From Phymorhynchus buccinoides (taxonomy: Eukaryota; Mollusca; Gastropoda; Neogastropoda; Raphitomidae), in contig CM065704.1 of NCBI GenBank assembly GCA_017654935.2, forward strand, positions 22,945,813-23,009,812: DNA of 64,000 nucleotides, written 5' to 3'. Position 1 is the stretch's first letter. Each line of letters opens with the position of its first letter. Of this stretch, positions 20,201 to 31,200 are shown piece by piece. Made by a program: the position numbers and the translations under genes. Under the pieces are notes generated by a model, which saw only the letters and a list, made by a program, of their open reading frames with translations, was not told where the DNA came from and did no database searches.

Positions 20201-22931
20201 TTCACCTGCATTTTTTCTATAAAACCCTTCCACGTTTTTCCTTTTTACAATTTATGACATGCCAGGTTTTTTTTTTATATTATATTGTACACTGGCATCC
20301 ACACGTGATAATTGCGCACTTGAGTGGGCCCGTTGTCCATTCTGCAGTGCATATTAGCTTATACAGACAAACCTCTATTTTAAGACTTTCAAAATGGCAG
20401 CCGTAGAAAGAAAAAGTTCAGCACAGTTCATACTCTCTTCTTCATGCACACATACAATGACATATTAAAACTGGATTTGGGTCTTTCCATCTCCATAGGA
20501 TTGTGCAATCGATGTATTACAGTTTCACTTCGCCGACTTCTGTTAATCACCTCCACTATCGTCCAAAGTCGGTCGTTTTCTTTTTCAAAGTCAGTGGTTT
20601 TCGTGCTTTTCCTACGTTTTCCGCCATCTTTTCTACAACAAGGGAAGCGACTCCGCTTTCAGGCCCTTGACCGTGGTTGTTTCCCTTTGCTCGAAGTCTA
20701 TGCAGGCGACAACAACTGTCGTAAAAACCAAATAAAAGGCGGTCGTAAGTCGCGTTTGAGAGGAAGTCGTTTAAGAGAGGTCGTTTACATAGGAAAATGC
20801 ATCCATGCCAACAAATCCGGTCTCAAATGAGAGGTGGTCGCTTAACAGAGGGTCGTAAAATAGGGGGTTGTCTGTATAGCCTTTTTTATGTATTTTCGCT
20901 TACTAGTATGTATTTGTTATCCTTTTTTACTTTTTTTAACCTGGATCCGATAAATGAGAGTAGCGTGGCTCCACGTTTCCAGCACTGTGTGGACTTATGT
21001 GCTATAGGGTATAATGATGGAAGTGTCATGTTATGAATTGTACTACATTTTTTGTTTTCAGGTTTTGTACGTTGTTAAGATTCTTGGATTTGTGTTTTGC
21101 TATACGTGGTAGGTTTATGTGGTGACAGTCCTGAGATAACCATAGCTGTTGACGGGACTATAACAGACTAACTAACTAATTAACCTGTCAGGACATATCT
21201 GATTGCATTTTAACACTGGCAAGTTTTGTCCTTTTAATTTCTGCAAGAGCCAGGACATTGTCCTATTGATTTGTCTCATTTCAGGACAGTTTGTCCTATA
21301 ATTTTTCGGTCCTCGGTACATCACTGTTAGAGGCTGGCAAAGATGTTGATAAATGTTACTTACAATAGAGACTATTTTGGAAGAAGAAGAAGAAGACTGC
21401 GAAGATTGTTGACAAAAGGGTGAGATTTCTTTAATTACAATAGAGACCAGTGAAGATGTTGACAAAAGGCAAAATTTCCATGAAATCTGCTTATCAATTT
21501 CCAACTCCCAACCACCACCCCGGATTGTCAGGCCGCAGACAGAATCACGAAAATTACCTACTGCCATCGTGCAAGACAAATCACAGGATGTTTTCGTTCT
21601 TCCCAAGGGCTGTTGCAGAATGGAACCGTCTTCCATCTTGAGGCAACTACATCAGTCTCGGTGGAGAAATTCAAAGCCCCCTTCTCCCCCTGTCCCAAAC
21701 CCAACCCATCCCTCCCTGCTTTGCCTCCCCCCTCCCCCATTCGCTTACCCCCCCCCCCCCCCCCCCCCCCAAATATGGTGTCTGGCTTTTGGACTGCACA
21801 AGAATGTGGCTTCTGAGTTTTGGACTGGAATATATTGGGGTAAAAAAATCTGGCATGAATTCCGTAATGAGAGACTGACCCCAGTGTTTGTGGATGTAAT
21901 TTTAAAACTAGGTGTGCGGTGTGCAATTTGTAATTGCAGCGAGACCAGTGAAAACTGAAAACAATGCGAAACAGCCCCCCCCCCCCCCCTCCCCTCCCTT
22001 TCCCCCCTTCTCCCATCCTCACTTGAGTTCACACATTTGATTGCGTTCAGTTTCAAGTTTTTGGTGTTTACGATTTTTCATTTCAGCTGTGTGGGTTTAC
22101 TGGGATTGTGCTCTCAGGTTCCTGGACTTCCCTCACACTTGCACAAGTGGTCATTTTTTTCTGTTTGTCTTGTTGACCTTTGCCTAGCTTGATGGGTGAA
22201 CCTGGTGGGTGAACTCAGACCTGTTTTCCCTACGGATGTGTCCGTAATTATTACATTTTGAGACCTCCGATTACGCTATTATGGTCAGCAACAACAAAAT
22301 CCGCGTTTCCGCTGAAGGAGTGCAAAAAAAAAAAAGAAATCAAAAGAAGGCATGGCGTTTGAGCCGTACTCGCTACTGTGTCGTCTGCTATCAAAGGTAT
22401 CACTTCGAGTGATGTCCCTTGAATGAATACTTCTGGTTTATTTCTCCATGCCGCCATTTTTCTAGGTATGAAGTGCAAAATTTCAGCAGTTGTCGAAGTT
22501 GGGTTTGGATGGGAAATTGCAGCATGCGTGTACGCCCCCTCCCCCCCTTCAAGAAAAGGTTTGACGGCAGCAGCAAATTCTGGTGAAAGGATTTCTCGGA
22601 CAGCAAAATGACTGACAGATGCCTGAAATTACTGTTTTCAGAGCTTGGGATTACTGACAGTGAAGATTTGGGCTAACCAGGTCTGGTGAACTTGTTGGAA
22701 CAGGTGGAGGTGAAGCCGTACGTGCTGGACGACCAGATGTGCGACGAGTGCCACGGGTCGCGCTGCGCCGGCAAGTTCGCCCCCTTCTTCTGCGCCAACG
22801 TGACCTGCCTGCAGTACTACTGCGAGTACTGCTGGGCCCAGATCCACTCCCGCCCCGGCCGCGAGTTCCACAAGCCCCTGGTCAAGGAAGGGGCCGACCG
22901 GCCGCGCGCCGTACCCTTCCGATGGTGTTAG
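10373..22931 (+). CDS. CPEB: CPEB2/3/4 (Orb2) class cytoplasmic polyadenylation element-binding protein, complete, 8 exons
   Basis: Binds U-rich elements in mRNA 3' UTRs and controls poly(A) length and translation; in animals this family acts in germ cells and neurons. Eight exons (10373-11242, 11776-11887, 13741-13917, 16993-17082, 18126-18244, 19343-19457, 19802-19983, 22704-22931) with GT-AG borders and matching phases give 1893 nt, 630 residues. Seen: a Ser/Thr/Gln/His/Pro-rich N-terminus with two RRS-type basic sites (about 212-216 and 250-254) and a short Q/H-rich stretch (232-241); RRM1 from about 374 (RNP2 VFVGGL 375-380, RNP1 GYCFLIF 417-423); RRM2 from about 482 (RNP2 IFVGGV, RNP1 KGAGRVAF 523-530); and a ZZ-type zinc domain with C568, C571, C585, C590, C595, C598, H603 and H611. 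The protein ends PFRWC. RRM and zinc regions match the CPEB2/3/4 subfamily closely and not CPEB1. The start ATG has A at -3 and an in-frame TAG 39 bases upstream. No long polyQ tract is present. Alternative upstream exons cannot be excluded. Confidence 0.95.
11776..11887 (+). CDS. CPEB: CPEB coding exon 2 (small, QQQQ-containing)
   Basis: Acceptor TTTATTGCAG and donor AAAA|GTGAGT. It encodes DHGGQQVETMKFPSIENQLL and 17 further residues, with four consecutive glutamines. It starts in phase 0 and ends after one base of a codon, which the AC at the start of the next exon completes. The match of phases on both sides is the main support. This variable linker has no recognised domain. Confidence 0.82.
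12756..12780. promoter_or_regulatory. Perfect palindrome with TGACGTA half-sites in CPEB intron 2
   Basis: Arms TGACGTATTGAT and ATCAATACGTCA around a single C; another TACGTCA lies near 12807. The half-sites resemble bZIP/CREB sites. A regulatory role is inference only. Confidence 0.3.
13741..13917 (+). CDS. CPEB: CPEB coding exon 3 (linker and start of RRM1)
   Basis: Acceptor GGGGTTTTCAG and donor GATGAAG|GTACGA. It encodes residues 328 (split) to 386, ending in the family signature ERIERFSRKVFVGGLPPDID, which contains RNP2 of the first RRM. Upstream is an acidic and Ser/Pro-rich linker (LVDDGSLEQ and SSPHSSPNSG). The start is chosen because AC joins the single A left by exon 2. Confidence 0.92.
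14389..14610. mobile_element. TTAA-flanked palindromic MITE (family G), copy 1
   Basis: Starts AAGACCCACCAG and ends GTCAGTGGGTCT, with long inner inverted arms (CAAATGCCCCCAAATTGAAA against CAATTTGAAGTTGAGGGCAT). TTAA lies at 14385-14388 and 14611-14614. In CPEB intron 3. A second copy is at 54619-54855. Confidence 0.8.
14615..15136. mobile_element. TTAA-flanked non-autonomous element (family F), copy 1
   Basis: Begins CCCTCTC after TTAA (14611-14614) and ends before GGGTTAA (TTAA 15137-15140). Shares about 500 bp with 37170-37699, including ACCCACAATGCAATATACTA and TTATTCTGGGTGATTTTTT. The TTAA target and CCCT...GGG ends suggest a piggyBac-like origin (inference). Confidence 0.8.
16364..16839. 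mobile_element. hAT-like non-autonomous element in CPEB intron 3
   Basis: Terminal inverted repeats CAGGGGTCGCGCTA and TAGCGCGACCCCTG, flanked by GTATA on both sides. Ends of the type CAGGGG...CCCCTG are common in hAT transposons; no transposase is present. The inner arms are rich in GACGC/TTACGC words. Confidence 0.75.
16993..17082 (+). CDS. CPEB: CPEB coding exon 4 (RRM1 middle)
   Basis: Acceptor TTGTTTCAG, donor AAAAG|GTAATG, phase 1 at both ends. It encodes EEITAAFRRFGPLVVDWPHK and then AESKSYFPPK, a near-exact match to the RRM1 core of CPEB2/3/4 proteins. Confidence 0.95.
17391..17915. mobile_element. TTAA-flanked inverted-repeat element (family E), copy 1
   Basis: Starts AGGTGGATGCTGACGGATGA after TTAA 17387-17390; the right end is CTTCAGGGTGCCCCT before TTAA 17916-17919. 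Long inner arms are inverted repeats (AACACTCGCTATGCTCTGGT against ACCAGAGCAAAGTGAGTGTT). In CPEB intron 4. Confidence 0.82.
18126..18244 (+). CDS. CPEB: CPEB coding exon 5 (RRM1 RNP1)
   Basis: Acceptor GATTGCAG, donor CCC|GTAAGT. It encodes GYCFLIFQDELSVQNLIEMC and then LVDDDKLYWCVSSPTMKDKP. RNP1 reads GYCFLIF where vertebrate paralogues have GYAFLLF. The helix after it is more diverged than the other RRM exons. Confidence 0.95.
18273..18566. mobile_element. TTAA-type MITE (family P), degenerate copy
   Basis: Begins CCCTTTCATTACCACT after TTAA 18269-18272 and ends GTGGCGAGGAAAGGGT; the right TTAA reads GTAA. In CPEB intron 5. Confidence 0.55.
18770..19282 (-). mobile_element. tRNA-derived SINE (family S), long form
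   Basis: On the - strand a tRNA-like head (GTGGCACAGAGGCAACGCG, then GTTTGAACCTGGGTA) is followed by a central part with TTTCGGATGAGATGATAAAC and by TTGTCATTCGGTC, CCTTTCCTTCCTCATCAGTC and GGTGGCGCGCCTCTAGCTGC. About 150 bp beyond this (18806-18960) is absent from the 61 kb copy. The tail ends CCTCTGTGACTATGAAGTAT. In CPEB intron 5. Confidence 0.85.
19343..19457 (+). CDS. CPEB: CPEB coding exon 6 (RRM1-RRM2 linker and RRM2 RNP2)
   Basis: Acceptor TTTTGCTCAG, donor GCAG|GTGAGA, phase 0 in and 1 out. It encodes VQIRPWTLGDSDFVMDGSQP and then LDPRKTIFVGGVPRPLRA, the invariant linker and RNP2 of the second RRM. Confidence 0.96.
19802..19983 (+). CDS. CPEB: CPEB coding exon 7 (RRM2)
   Basis: Acceptor GCATCAG, donor AAAAGG|GTCAGA. 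It encodes 61 residues, from VELAMIMDRLYGGVCYAGID to HGDIDKR, almost identical to the family. The exon is GC-rich against its AT-rich introns, which suggests strong constraint. Confidence 0.96.
20086..20262 (+). repeat. Dispersed repeat (family Q), copy 1, truncated
   Basis: CTATCACTCTCTTTGACTCT, then CTTATTGGTCCATTCACCTG and AAACCCTTCCA match copies at 40.8, 46.5, 58.7 and 61.6 kb. In CPEB intron 7. Confidence 0.7.
20364..20874. mobile_element. Pogo/mariner-like non-autonomous element with TA target
   Basis: The left end CAGACAAACCTCTATTTTAA and the right end AAAATAGGGGGTTGTCTG are inverted repeats flanked by TA. Inner sequence has several inverted GGTCGTTT/AAACGACC-like words. In CPEB intron 7. 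No transposase. Confidence 0.75.
20950..21180 (+). mobile_element. Probable non-LTR retrotransposon 3' tail
   Basis: GTGGTGACAGTCCTGAGATA and GCTGTTGACGGGACTATAAC recur at 50839-50890; TTATGAATTGTACTAC and the GGACTATAA...ACTAACTAA ending resemble 55800-55940. Shared, A-rich tails suggest a LINE/SINE 3' end. Confidence 0.5.
21480..21705 (+). pseudogene. LINE reverse-transcriptase C-terminal remnant, frameshifted
   Basis: The frame ending at 21641 reads HENYLLPSCKTNHRMFSFFP then RAVAEWNRLPS, the common C-terminal motif (SFFPRT..WN.LP) of CR1/RTE-type ORF2. The expected continuation EATTSVSVEKFKAPF is in a different + frame from about 21637. In CPEB intron 7. Inactive. Confidence 0.75.
21744..21775. 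repeat. Poly-C tract
   Basis: About 20 consecutive C after CCCTCCCCC-rich sequence; a second C-run is near 21976. Confidence 0.9.
22704..22931 (+). CDS. CPEB: CPEB coding exon 8 (ZZ zinc domain, C-terminus, stop)
   Basis: Acceptor GTTGGAACAG; the frame opens with VEVKPYVLDDQMCDEC and ends VPFRWC then TAG at 22929-22931. It holds all zinc ligands of the C-terminal ZZ-like domain. GC content is very high against the AT-rich DNA after the stop. Its start is fixed by the phase-0 end of exon 7 (DKR|VEV). Confidence 0.96.
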   Translation: MEVKPYVLDDQMCDECHGSRCAGKFAPFFCANVTCLQYYCEYCWAQIHSRPGREFHKPLVKEGADRPRAVPFRWC

Positions 22932-23017
22932 GAGGAGGTCTCCAATCTTGTGTGGGAGGGCGAGGGAGAAGGATGGGTGTGAGAGAAAAAGAAAGGGCCG
23001 GGGAAAAAAGATCTATT

Positions 23018-23345
23018 GATGCGAGTGTTCGGGAAATGGGAGAAGGCAAAGGGAAAAAAATGATGAAAAGAGAGAAAAAAGTGGCGGGAATGTTTGGGAA
23101 GTAGTAGGAGGCACAGAAACGAAATAAGGGAAAGATGTGAGCGTTTTGGAATGAGAGAAGGCGAAGGAAAAATGTAGGGAAAGAAAAGTGTTTGGAAATG
23201 TGAGAAGGCGAAGAAGAGAAAGTGAGGGAAAGTTGCAAGTGTTTGGGAAATGGGAGAAAGGTGAGGGAAAGGTGCAAGTTCTTTTTTTTAAATGGAGAAG
23301 GCAAAAGGAAAAATGAGGGAAATGGAAAAAAGGCAAAGAAATGAG
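23018..23345 (+). repeat. Purine-rich degenerate tandem repeat after the CPEB stop
   Basis: Loose units of about 50-60 bp containing GTGTTTGGGAAATGGGAGAA and GGCGAAGGAAAAATG-like words, nearly all A/G with sparse T. Probably in the proximal 3' UTR. Confidence 0.65.
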
Positions 23346-24498
23346 GATGAAAACATGAGTGTTCAGGAAGTTAGTCTTGTCTTTGTTGTGTGATTTGTTA
23401 CGGTTACGTTTGTTTCTGTTCTTTCCATCATCCCCCTTGTATTAAACAAGATTGATTTTTAGCTGTAAGATAATGTCCATGTTTGTTATTGGATCTGTCC
23501 GCCATGACAGGCTTTTTATATTTTGTGCAGTAATTTATTTGTGAATTATTTCACAGTTAAGGTCTAAAACAAAAAATAATAATAAGTTTCTCAGTGCCCT
23601 CATTACTATGCATCAGAAACATTCCCAAGTTTTTGTCCTCGGAAGACAAAACCCAGAAATATTTGACTATTAACTTAATGTTGGTCTGGTCGGTCTGTTT
23701 ATTGGTTCATTGAGTAATTGACCTACCCGCTACTTCATACCTTGATCTTGAGACCAAGATCATTCAGCCCAAGAACCTTATACAAAAAGATAGCTGCGAA
23801 AAGTGGGGAATGGACCAGCCCAATAATGATTTGGATTTCAGTTTGATAAATTGGGATTCTGTATTTAAAAATAACCCAACAAAACTGTTTGTATGTGATA
23901 ATTCTGTTCAATCTCCTGCTGTCAGAAGTTGTCAGTCTTCTGCTTGAATCAAATTTTTGAGTTGAAAATATATATACGCCTTCCCCTTCAGCGGATGTTG
24001 ATATGGAATTGGCGTCTTAAAAAAAGATTTATTTGGTATCACTGTGATTTTGTATTTTTGTGCTTTGTCAGAAATGTTGATTACTGTGATACACATTAAT
24101 GTCCTTAACACTGATTTTTGTTGTTGTGTGTTATTTATTTTGACTGCTACGTTTTATTTGCATTTAGTTTCATTCTTTTATTTCTCGATGCAGGATTCAA
24201 AGATTGTGCCCATTGTTTGCTATTTAGTTGCCAATTCTCCAGAATGCCATGTGTTTCTCCAGAATGGCCTGTTTTTGTTTCAAATTTGCGCATTAGACAT
24301 TTGATTTTTACTTTTGTAATGATCCTATCGAAGAATTGTTCTATGTGTGTGATCCCCTCCCCGTCTAAAGCACAGTCCACCTTTCAAAGCGTAATACATG
24401 TATGAAACTGAAAAAGGATTTAAAAAAAAACCCATCTATATTTTGGTTTTACTTTCATTTTTTGTTGGCTTTTGAGCTCATATCCCATCTTTTATTAT

Positions 24499-25097
24499 CA
24501 GGCATGAAAGAGTTCCGCTTTTCGCGGAAAATCCGCGGCAATTTTTCAAAACTTCCGTGGCCCAAAAAAAATTCCGCGTAAAGGACCGATCTTGCCGTAT
24601 TCGTATATCTACAAGTCTGTATTTGGTGATTCTGAAACTGGTTAACCGGAAGTCGCTTTAGCTCACTCGCTTCAAAGTTGTGCGAAGGAAGGCGAGATGA
24701 GTTGCTCCTGCTGAACAAAAGTAGCGATGGTAGCTGAAAATGTGTGTGGAAGGCTATTTGAGCCGATGAAAAGTTCGGCCCCCCTCTTTGCTGAATAAAA
24801 GTTGTGACGTGAGGTAGGTGTTTTGAAAAAAAAAAATTGGGAACGTCGCGTCGTCCCCCCCCCCCCCCCATGAACAAAACGTCGGACGATATGTGAAAAT
24901 CCGGGTGGAAGGATTCGTGCTCGGCTGACAAGAATTTCATTTCATTGAAAGTTGTTTGCGTTGAAAAAAAAATTTGGGGAGAACGTTTGTCTCCCAAAAC
25001 TCAACAAAACTACCGACGTGAGGTGAAAATCCGGGTGGAAGGATTTCTCTGACGAAATTTGTTCCTCTTTTTTGATCTCCATCCACTTTCATGCCTG
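24499..25097. mobile_element. DNA transposon-derived element (family H), copy 1
   Basis: Ends CAGGCATGAAAG and CTTTCATGCCTG, flanked by ATTAT on both sides. The left third (CGCGGAAAATCCGCGG; AAGGACCGATCTTGCCGTAT) matches 60508-60905 inverted. Internal GTGAAAATCCGGGTGGAAGG is repeated twice. No transposase. Confidence 0.82.
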
Positions 25098-25136
25098 ATT
25101 ATAATAGTATTCATTAACAAAAAATGATTTATATGA

Positions 25137-25292
25137 ACCATATTTTTCGGACTATAACTATAAGGCGATACTTTTTTTCTCAGACTGAGACCCCTGCACC
25201 TTAAAATATGACTAATAAAATAGTAATAAAATATGATAACAAGAAGTGTGGGTAAAATTTGGGTGTGCACCTTATAGTCCGAAAAATATGGT
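25137..25292. mobile_element. MITE with terminal ACCATATTTTTCGGACTATA
   Basis: The left end ACCATATTTTTCGGACTATA is inverted at the right (CTTATAGTCCGAAAAATATG then GT). 156 bp, no coding capacity. It lies in the presumed CPEB 3' UTR. Confidence 0.85.
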
Positions 25293-25297
25293 ACACC

Positions 25298-28200
25298 ACT
25301 TGTGTTAATTGGGCTTACCGGTACTTTTAGTCCAGCTCTTGCACTGCCAATCAGCAAGTGATTTTTCAAATCAAGAGGTGACTGGCTTTGAAGTGACTAA
25401 CCCTCAACTTAGGGAGAGTACTAAAGCCTATCACAATTCACTCATTCTTTTCTTTGGAGTTTATATTAATGAAAGAGATTTGTTTCGTTTTTGTCCCTTG
25501 GTTTGATTATTTGCTTTCTGTGATCATTCAGTTAAATAGTACTCTTATTTCTATTAATGTGTGTATTTTTTTGGGTCCGTCTCATTCCCCCCCCCCCCTG
25601 TATTTATTAGCATCATTGGTTGGTTCGCACTTCATATTTATATAATGCAGTGCATGGCAAACATAAGGCTGAAGAGTATGCGCATTTGTCACTGCACTTT
25701 CATGTTTATCTTAGTTTATTTTGATTTTGGGCTGGCCATTGTTCTGTTGGTGTAATGCAACTTTTATTGATTAAAAAAAAGAGACTGCATTTGAACTTGA
25801 TCCGGCAAAGAACCCGTTGGTTTTTGTGGTGGCAGTTATTCCTGCCTGTGATACTTTGGCAGGGAGAGAGTCGTCTGCATCCGCATCCGGTATGTTGGCA
25901 GAAGAACGTGCCGCGTCGCTCAGCGTGCCTGTGCCGAGGGGAGGCCATCCTGCTGGATATTTAACTGTTGTGTGTTTACTGGTGAAGGTTTTCCATGACT
26001 GCTTTCATTGGGGCCTAGCAGACTAGTCACTGGATTGGAATTATGTATATTTCACCGTTTGGTTATGGTTTGAGTTCTGTTTATTATTACTACAGTATTG
26101 CTCATTTTTGTTATCAGATGAACTCGGTTAAATGTGTGAGCGTCTGAATGTCAATGAGATTGTACATTCATGTGCTTTGCTTTTTTTTTTAATCTTAGAA
26201 AGAAAAGCGGGTGGAGGGCATAAGTATAAATTTGGATAGTAATATTGATTATTTCTTTCCCGCATATGGTCACCAAATTTTTATGGGCTTAAAAACTGAT
26301 TGTTTTGCTTTAATTATCCAGAATGAGGCTTTATATCGAAAATGATCTGCCCCTTTCTCTTGACTTGAGATGGGAACGCCCCCTATTTAAGATTATCTCC
26401 CTTGCCTGTCAGGAACTAGTAGTATATAGCCACAGAAAATTATCTACTCCTGACTCATCACCAGGGTGCATCGGCAGTTCGGGCCTAAAATTATCGCCCT
26501 TTGGTGTTGACAAGGAGTAGTAAAAAGCCTCATTCTAATGCATAAAAACACTGACTGAAAAAAAAGGAATCTTTTCTTTTTAAAGAAGGTTTTTCGGAAC
26601 TGTGCTGTTATTGTTTGAAATGGAATGGGCATATTTCTGTGCAATTAATGCCATTTTTATAGTAATGTTCTTAAAGCAGTTTGATGCTTTTATGGCGGAA
26701 TGCTTTGATTTCCCCCATGCTTTGAATACCTGAAGGTAATATCAGTGTAGCTATGTTTATTTGCAGGTTTAAACTTTTATGACAAATCTAGTCACCTATG
26801 ACCTATGTGCAAAATTGACGGTATGATATGAATGATTTGTGTGTGTGTGCACATTTTTTTTTCATTTTTTTTTTTTTCATGAAGAGATTTTCATATTTAC
26901 ATTATTTTCTGTTTTGTTTGGGGTAATATAATAGTTTTTTGTGTACGATATTAGACTCTTAAAATTTTTGTTTTATCACTGTTGCATATCTGTACTTCAA
27001 TACATTTGTCGTTCACCGTTCTGGAACATTATTGCCTCTAACCCTGTTGTCCTTGTGATAATGAACCTGTTGTGGTTTTAGTTTCTATTTCTTCAAATTC
27101 ATTTTTTACACACACACACACACAAAAAAGTTTTTCTGTGACTGGTCCTTTTGGCGATATTGATAAAGAATAGATGGACCGCTATCGGATCAAATCGCAA
27201 GATATGTGATAAGTTTCAGTTGAAACATCTGTGTTGGTCACATCAAAATTACAACAGATTGTTCATGCAATTGCGGCAGGGGTCTTATGTTTTTAGTGTA
27301 AACATAGTTGCACATTAAGTCAATTTTATCCAAGAAAAATTCAATCAAACGAGATGATAAGGAAGCATCGAAGCAAGGAAAGATAACTTTTCTCCATGGT
27401 GAACTCTAAAAAAGTAAAGGAAAAGGCACAGAAAAAAATCTGATTTATTTGCCCCATTGGTCTCTAAAATCCAAGTTGAGACTTTTTTGACCCAGTCTAG
27501 TGTTTTAATTTTTTTTATGACAAGACAAAAATTGGACCCCTGTCAGCAATTGTATCCTTCAGTAGTGATACAGGCGCGTTAAGATCAGGTTATGTTTTTT
27601 ATTTTGTGCATATGTGCATGTTTTGATTTATTTGTATTGTGTTCTTAAAGGTTCAACATACTGCTGCTTGGATTGCGAGAAAATAAGATTTCTCACAATG
27701 CGTGATGCTGAAAAAAGTGATTAGTTCTGGATCAAAACTGCCGCAGATGCTTGTACGTAAACGCAAGCCAAAGAGAGGTCTGTTACCACACAGTTGAATG
27801 TTTTGTGTGCAACTTTTTTCTTCATGCAAACTGGTTTGTGCTAGTCACCGTTTTTTTAACACCAAATTTGTTTCTTTCTTGAAAATACTGCATTTATGTT
27901 TCCGCATTTTGCATATGAAATATGCGATGTGGCAGACAATCCCTGTTCTTTGTTGATGCCGTGGCGTTCGGTTGTAATGTGTTCTACTTACGCAAAGACA
28001 TTTTGATATGTCAGAGCTGTCAACAATCTAGTCATTTTGGCCCCTTTCCAAAGCCTAAAAGCCTAGTCTTTTATTGGTGTCGTGTTGGAAAGAAAGGCAG
28101 GATTTAAACAGGAAAAAGAATGTGCCAAGTTGTGTTGAAATTCTGGTCAAACTGTTACTGAAGCGGTAGCCCTGCGGAAATGACTACAGTAAACCCTGTG

Positions 28201-31200
28201 TGTGTGTGTGTGTGCAAATGTCCGGGTTGTCCGTCACAGCATGCAAAATATACAACTATTTTTGTTACCACTCTGTCCTTCCTGGTTTTACAAAAGTTAC
28301 TGTGATTTAACTAACTAATCTTCATTCACTGGGTACTCGGTGTATCTTGTTGCTTGAACCGTTAACTGTCGTGGCGATGCCTTTGAAATTGTACAGCACA
28401 CTCTTGTTCAGCACACTCTTGTTCCTGAGTTCTAGAGGACAAACCGTTAGTCCGGACGTGATGGCGCAATGCAGCTCACTCGGTTTCTGCTTAGTGGATT
28501 GTTGTGTTTTAAAGTGTTTGAACACTCCTGTATAGATGTCTGTTCGTTCATCTGTGTTTCGCCCACTGCATGTCCAACTACTCTTTGATATGAAATCACC
28601 ACAACTGTTTGGCATGGGGTTTTATTTTGGTGACAAAAAATGGGATTATGATTGTATAGTGCGCAAAATATGGCATGGGATTGTGTAGCGTGCACAAAAT
28701 ATGGCATGGGATTTTATTAATACCAGGTAGCATAACCCAATTCACTTAGAGTTTCTGGAGATGTATTTTTTCATGCTTAAACTTTTGTAGCAGATTTCTT
28801 CTTGACAACTATTTATTATAGGGTTTGGAATGCCAGCATGCTATATCTAAAGGAGTGAGATTTCTTAGAGTTATGTCTTTTTTTTCTTAGAAGCATGTCT
28901 GAGACTGCTATAGCGCCATTAATTACTGTAGTCATTTGATGTATTTTTAACGTTTCCTGTCCAGTACAGCTTTGGATTTATAATCTTACTTCAATGTTTT
29001 TTAAGAATGTTTGGTATGTGTTGGTTCATATTAAATTTTATTCATATTTCTGTTGACTTCTTTTTAAAACCAGATATAAATATTTATCATACATAAAACC
29101 TTGTCAGTGTCATTAAAAAAAAGAAGTGAACTGGTATATTGAAAGTACTATTATTAATAAATCATTTAGTTTTAGAATAGTATTAGTTACTGTTTTGTAC
29201 TACAGTGGTTTTTTTCAATCTTCTAAAAGTTGGACACTTTGTCTTAAATTTTATAAACAAACTGCACGATTTTCATGGATTTATGATAGATTTCTTAGAA
29301 CGACACTGAGCACGATTTTCATGGATTTATGATAGATTTGTTAAGGGAAAAGAGTGATTGAAAACAGCATAAATGATGTCAGGCAACTGGTTAGTTTTCG
29401 GGAATGATTTTAACAAATGCCTATCATTGTGATTGTCTAAGAAAGTTGTATGATTTTGTATTTTATACAGAAAATGGCATAGGTGTCATGGTCTATTTTA
29501 TGAATTATTTTTATGCAGAATCGATCCACAAAGCTTTTTTTTCTCCAGAAAAATAACGGTAACAGAGTAAGATTTCAAAATTGATGTTAAGTTAGACTAA
29601 TCAGCTTGTACGTGGGTAATTATTTTGTTAAATGTGTGTTGTCAAAACTGTGAAGCGAAAATACAAACGGTAAACCATTGTGGTGAAGCGGATGTAGACA
29701 GAACAAGATTTCGGAGTCGATGCACGGTAAGCTAAGGCGAACTAACGTGCTGATTTGGTAGATGTCGTAACTTGTTCTGTAAAACGAGAAAAGTGCGTGT
29801 GATGAATGCTCAGGGTTTTTCTACAAAAGCATAAACAAAAACTAGCCATGGTTTCAGCAAAAGTTGGAACAGAACATCCCAACGGTCCTGTTGATTTTCT
29901 GTAAATTTCCATTCCTTGGTTGAAAAGTTGAGACGCTGGTATCTTTCCCTAGAGCCACACTCTTGCAACAATCTCTGAAACACAGAGTGCGACGTTCTGT
30001 ATTACATGGTTGTGCTGTTTTGTTTGATTTGCTCAAGCAGAGAGCCAGAAATGAAGAAAATACAGATGTTTATATTAATATATTCTCGTGTGTGTGTAGT
30101 GGTCCATAGTAGTTGTACGTCTGTCGTTTGGGGACGTTAATCTCATGTCGGTGTTCTGTGTAAAGTTGAAATGTTTATTTTTATATCCTTTCACTTGTTG
30201 GTGTGTACGTGTGATTTTGATTTGGAAATTGAAATGTGCCCTGGTTCTGTCGGGTCTTTGATGTTAAAGTGACCAGTGTTGTTGAATTGATTCATTCAAT
30301 TGATTTTTTTTTTAAATCTTGCACTACTAGAAAATATAAAGCACTTTCTGGAATGGTTAGTTATTTTTTTAAACTGATTCAAGGGCTGTGTGTTTGTATT
30401 TTGCTTTTTAATTTGAAGTCTCTGAATCAGATTCTAATATTTTAAAGATTTTGACTAGAAAAAAATGCTGGACCCTATTTGCATTTGGGCTATTCATAGA
30501 TGCAGTCTGAGAAGATGTATTTTTTATCAAACACTGGAAGTAATTTTGCACGTAAAAAAAAAATATTTTCTTAGTATCCAATCTTGTAATTGTTTGTACA
30601 AAGGTATTTATTTAAATATTTTCATAAATGTTGGTATATTTTTATTATGTGGTTTCAACAACACACATTTATAAAGATGTTGTCATGTTCTATCTACTGC
30701 CTTAATTGTTTTACTCTCTAGCATTGTAATAATGTATTCTTGATGATTTATTCAGTTACTCAAGTTTCTTGTTGTTACACCTATTGTTAGCGTTTACATT
30801 TGGTATTTGCATGGTATTACTTTTTGACAGTTACTAAAGTTTGTTGTTTGAAGTTTACTGTTTGTTTCGTGTTCAAAGAAAAACGTTTTGGAAAGTTTTC
30901 TACTTTTTTGTATTGGATATTGTTTCCTTTGTGGGTTTTATTCTTCATCGTTCCTACTACAAATAGATGTTGTGATGTGTTCAATATTTCACTGAAAAAG
31001 CTTCCATTTTGTCAAAATAGTAAACAGTTTATTGCTAATGGGAAAGGATCTTTCTTATTTTTATAGTTTATAGATGTGTTCAGAATTAAAACTAAATTAT
31101 CAACTAAAGTTTGCACATTCTGATAGAAAATAATATGACTTTAAAAAAACCACCAATTCCACATATACATTAAAAGTATCAAGAAATTGAACTGAAGAAA

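Noticed and set aside
10373..22931. HDV-like ribozyme as in mammalian CPEB3 introns
   Set aside because: Known only from mammals; I could not identify the nested double-pseudoknot by eye. A covariance-model search would decide.
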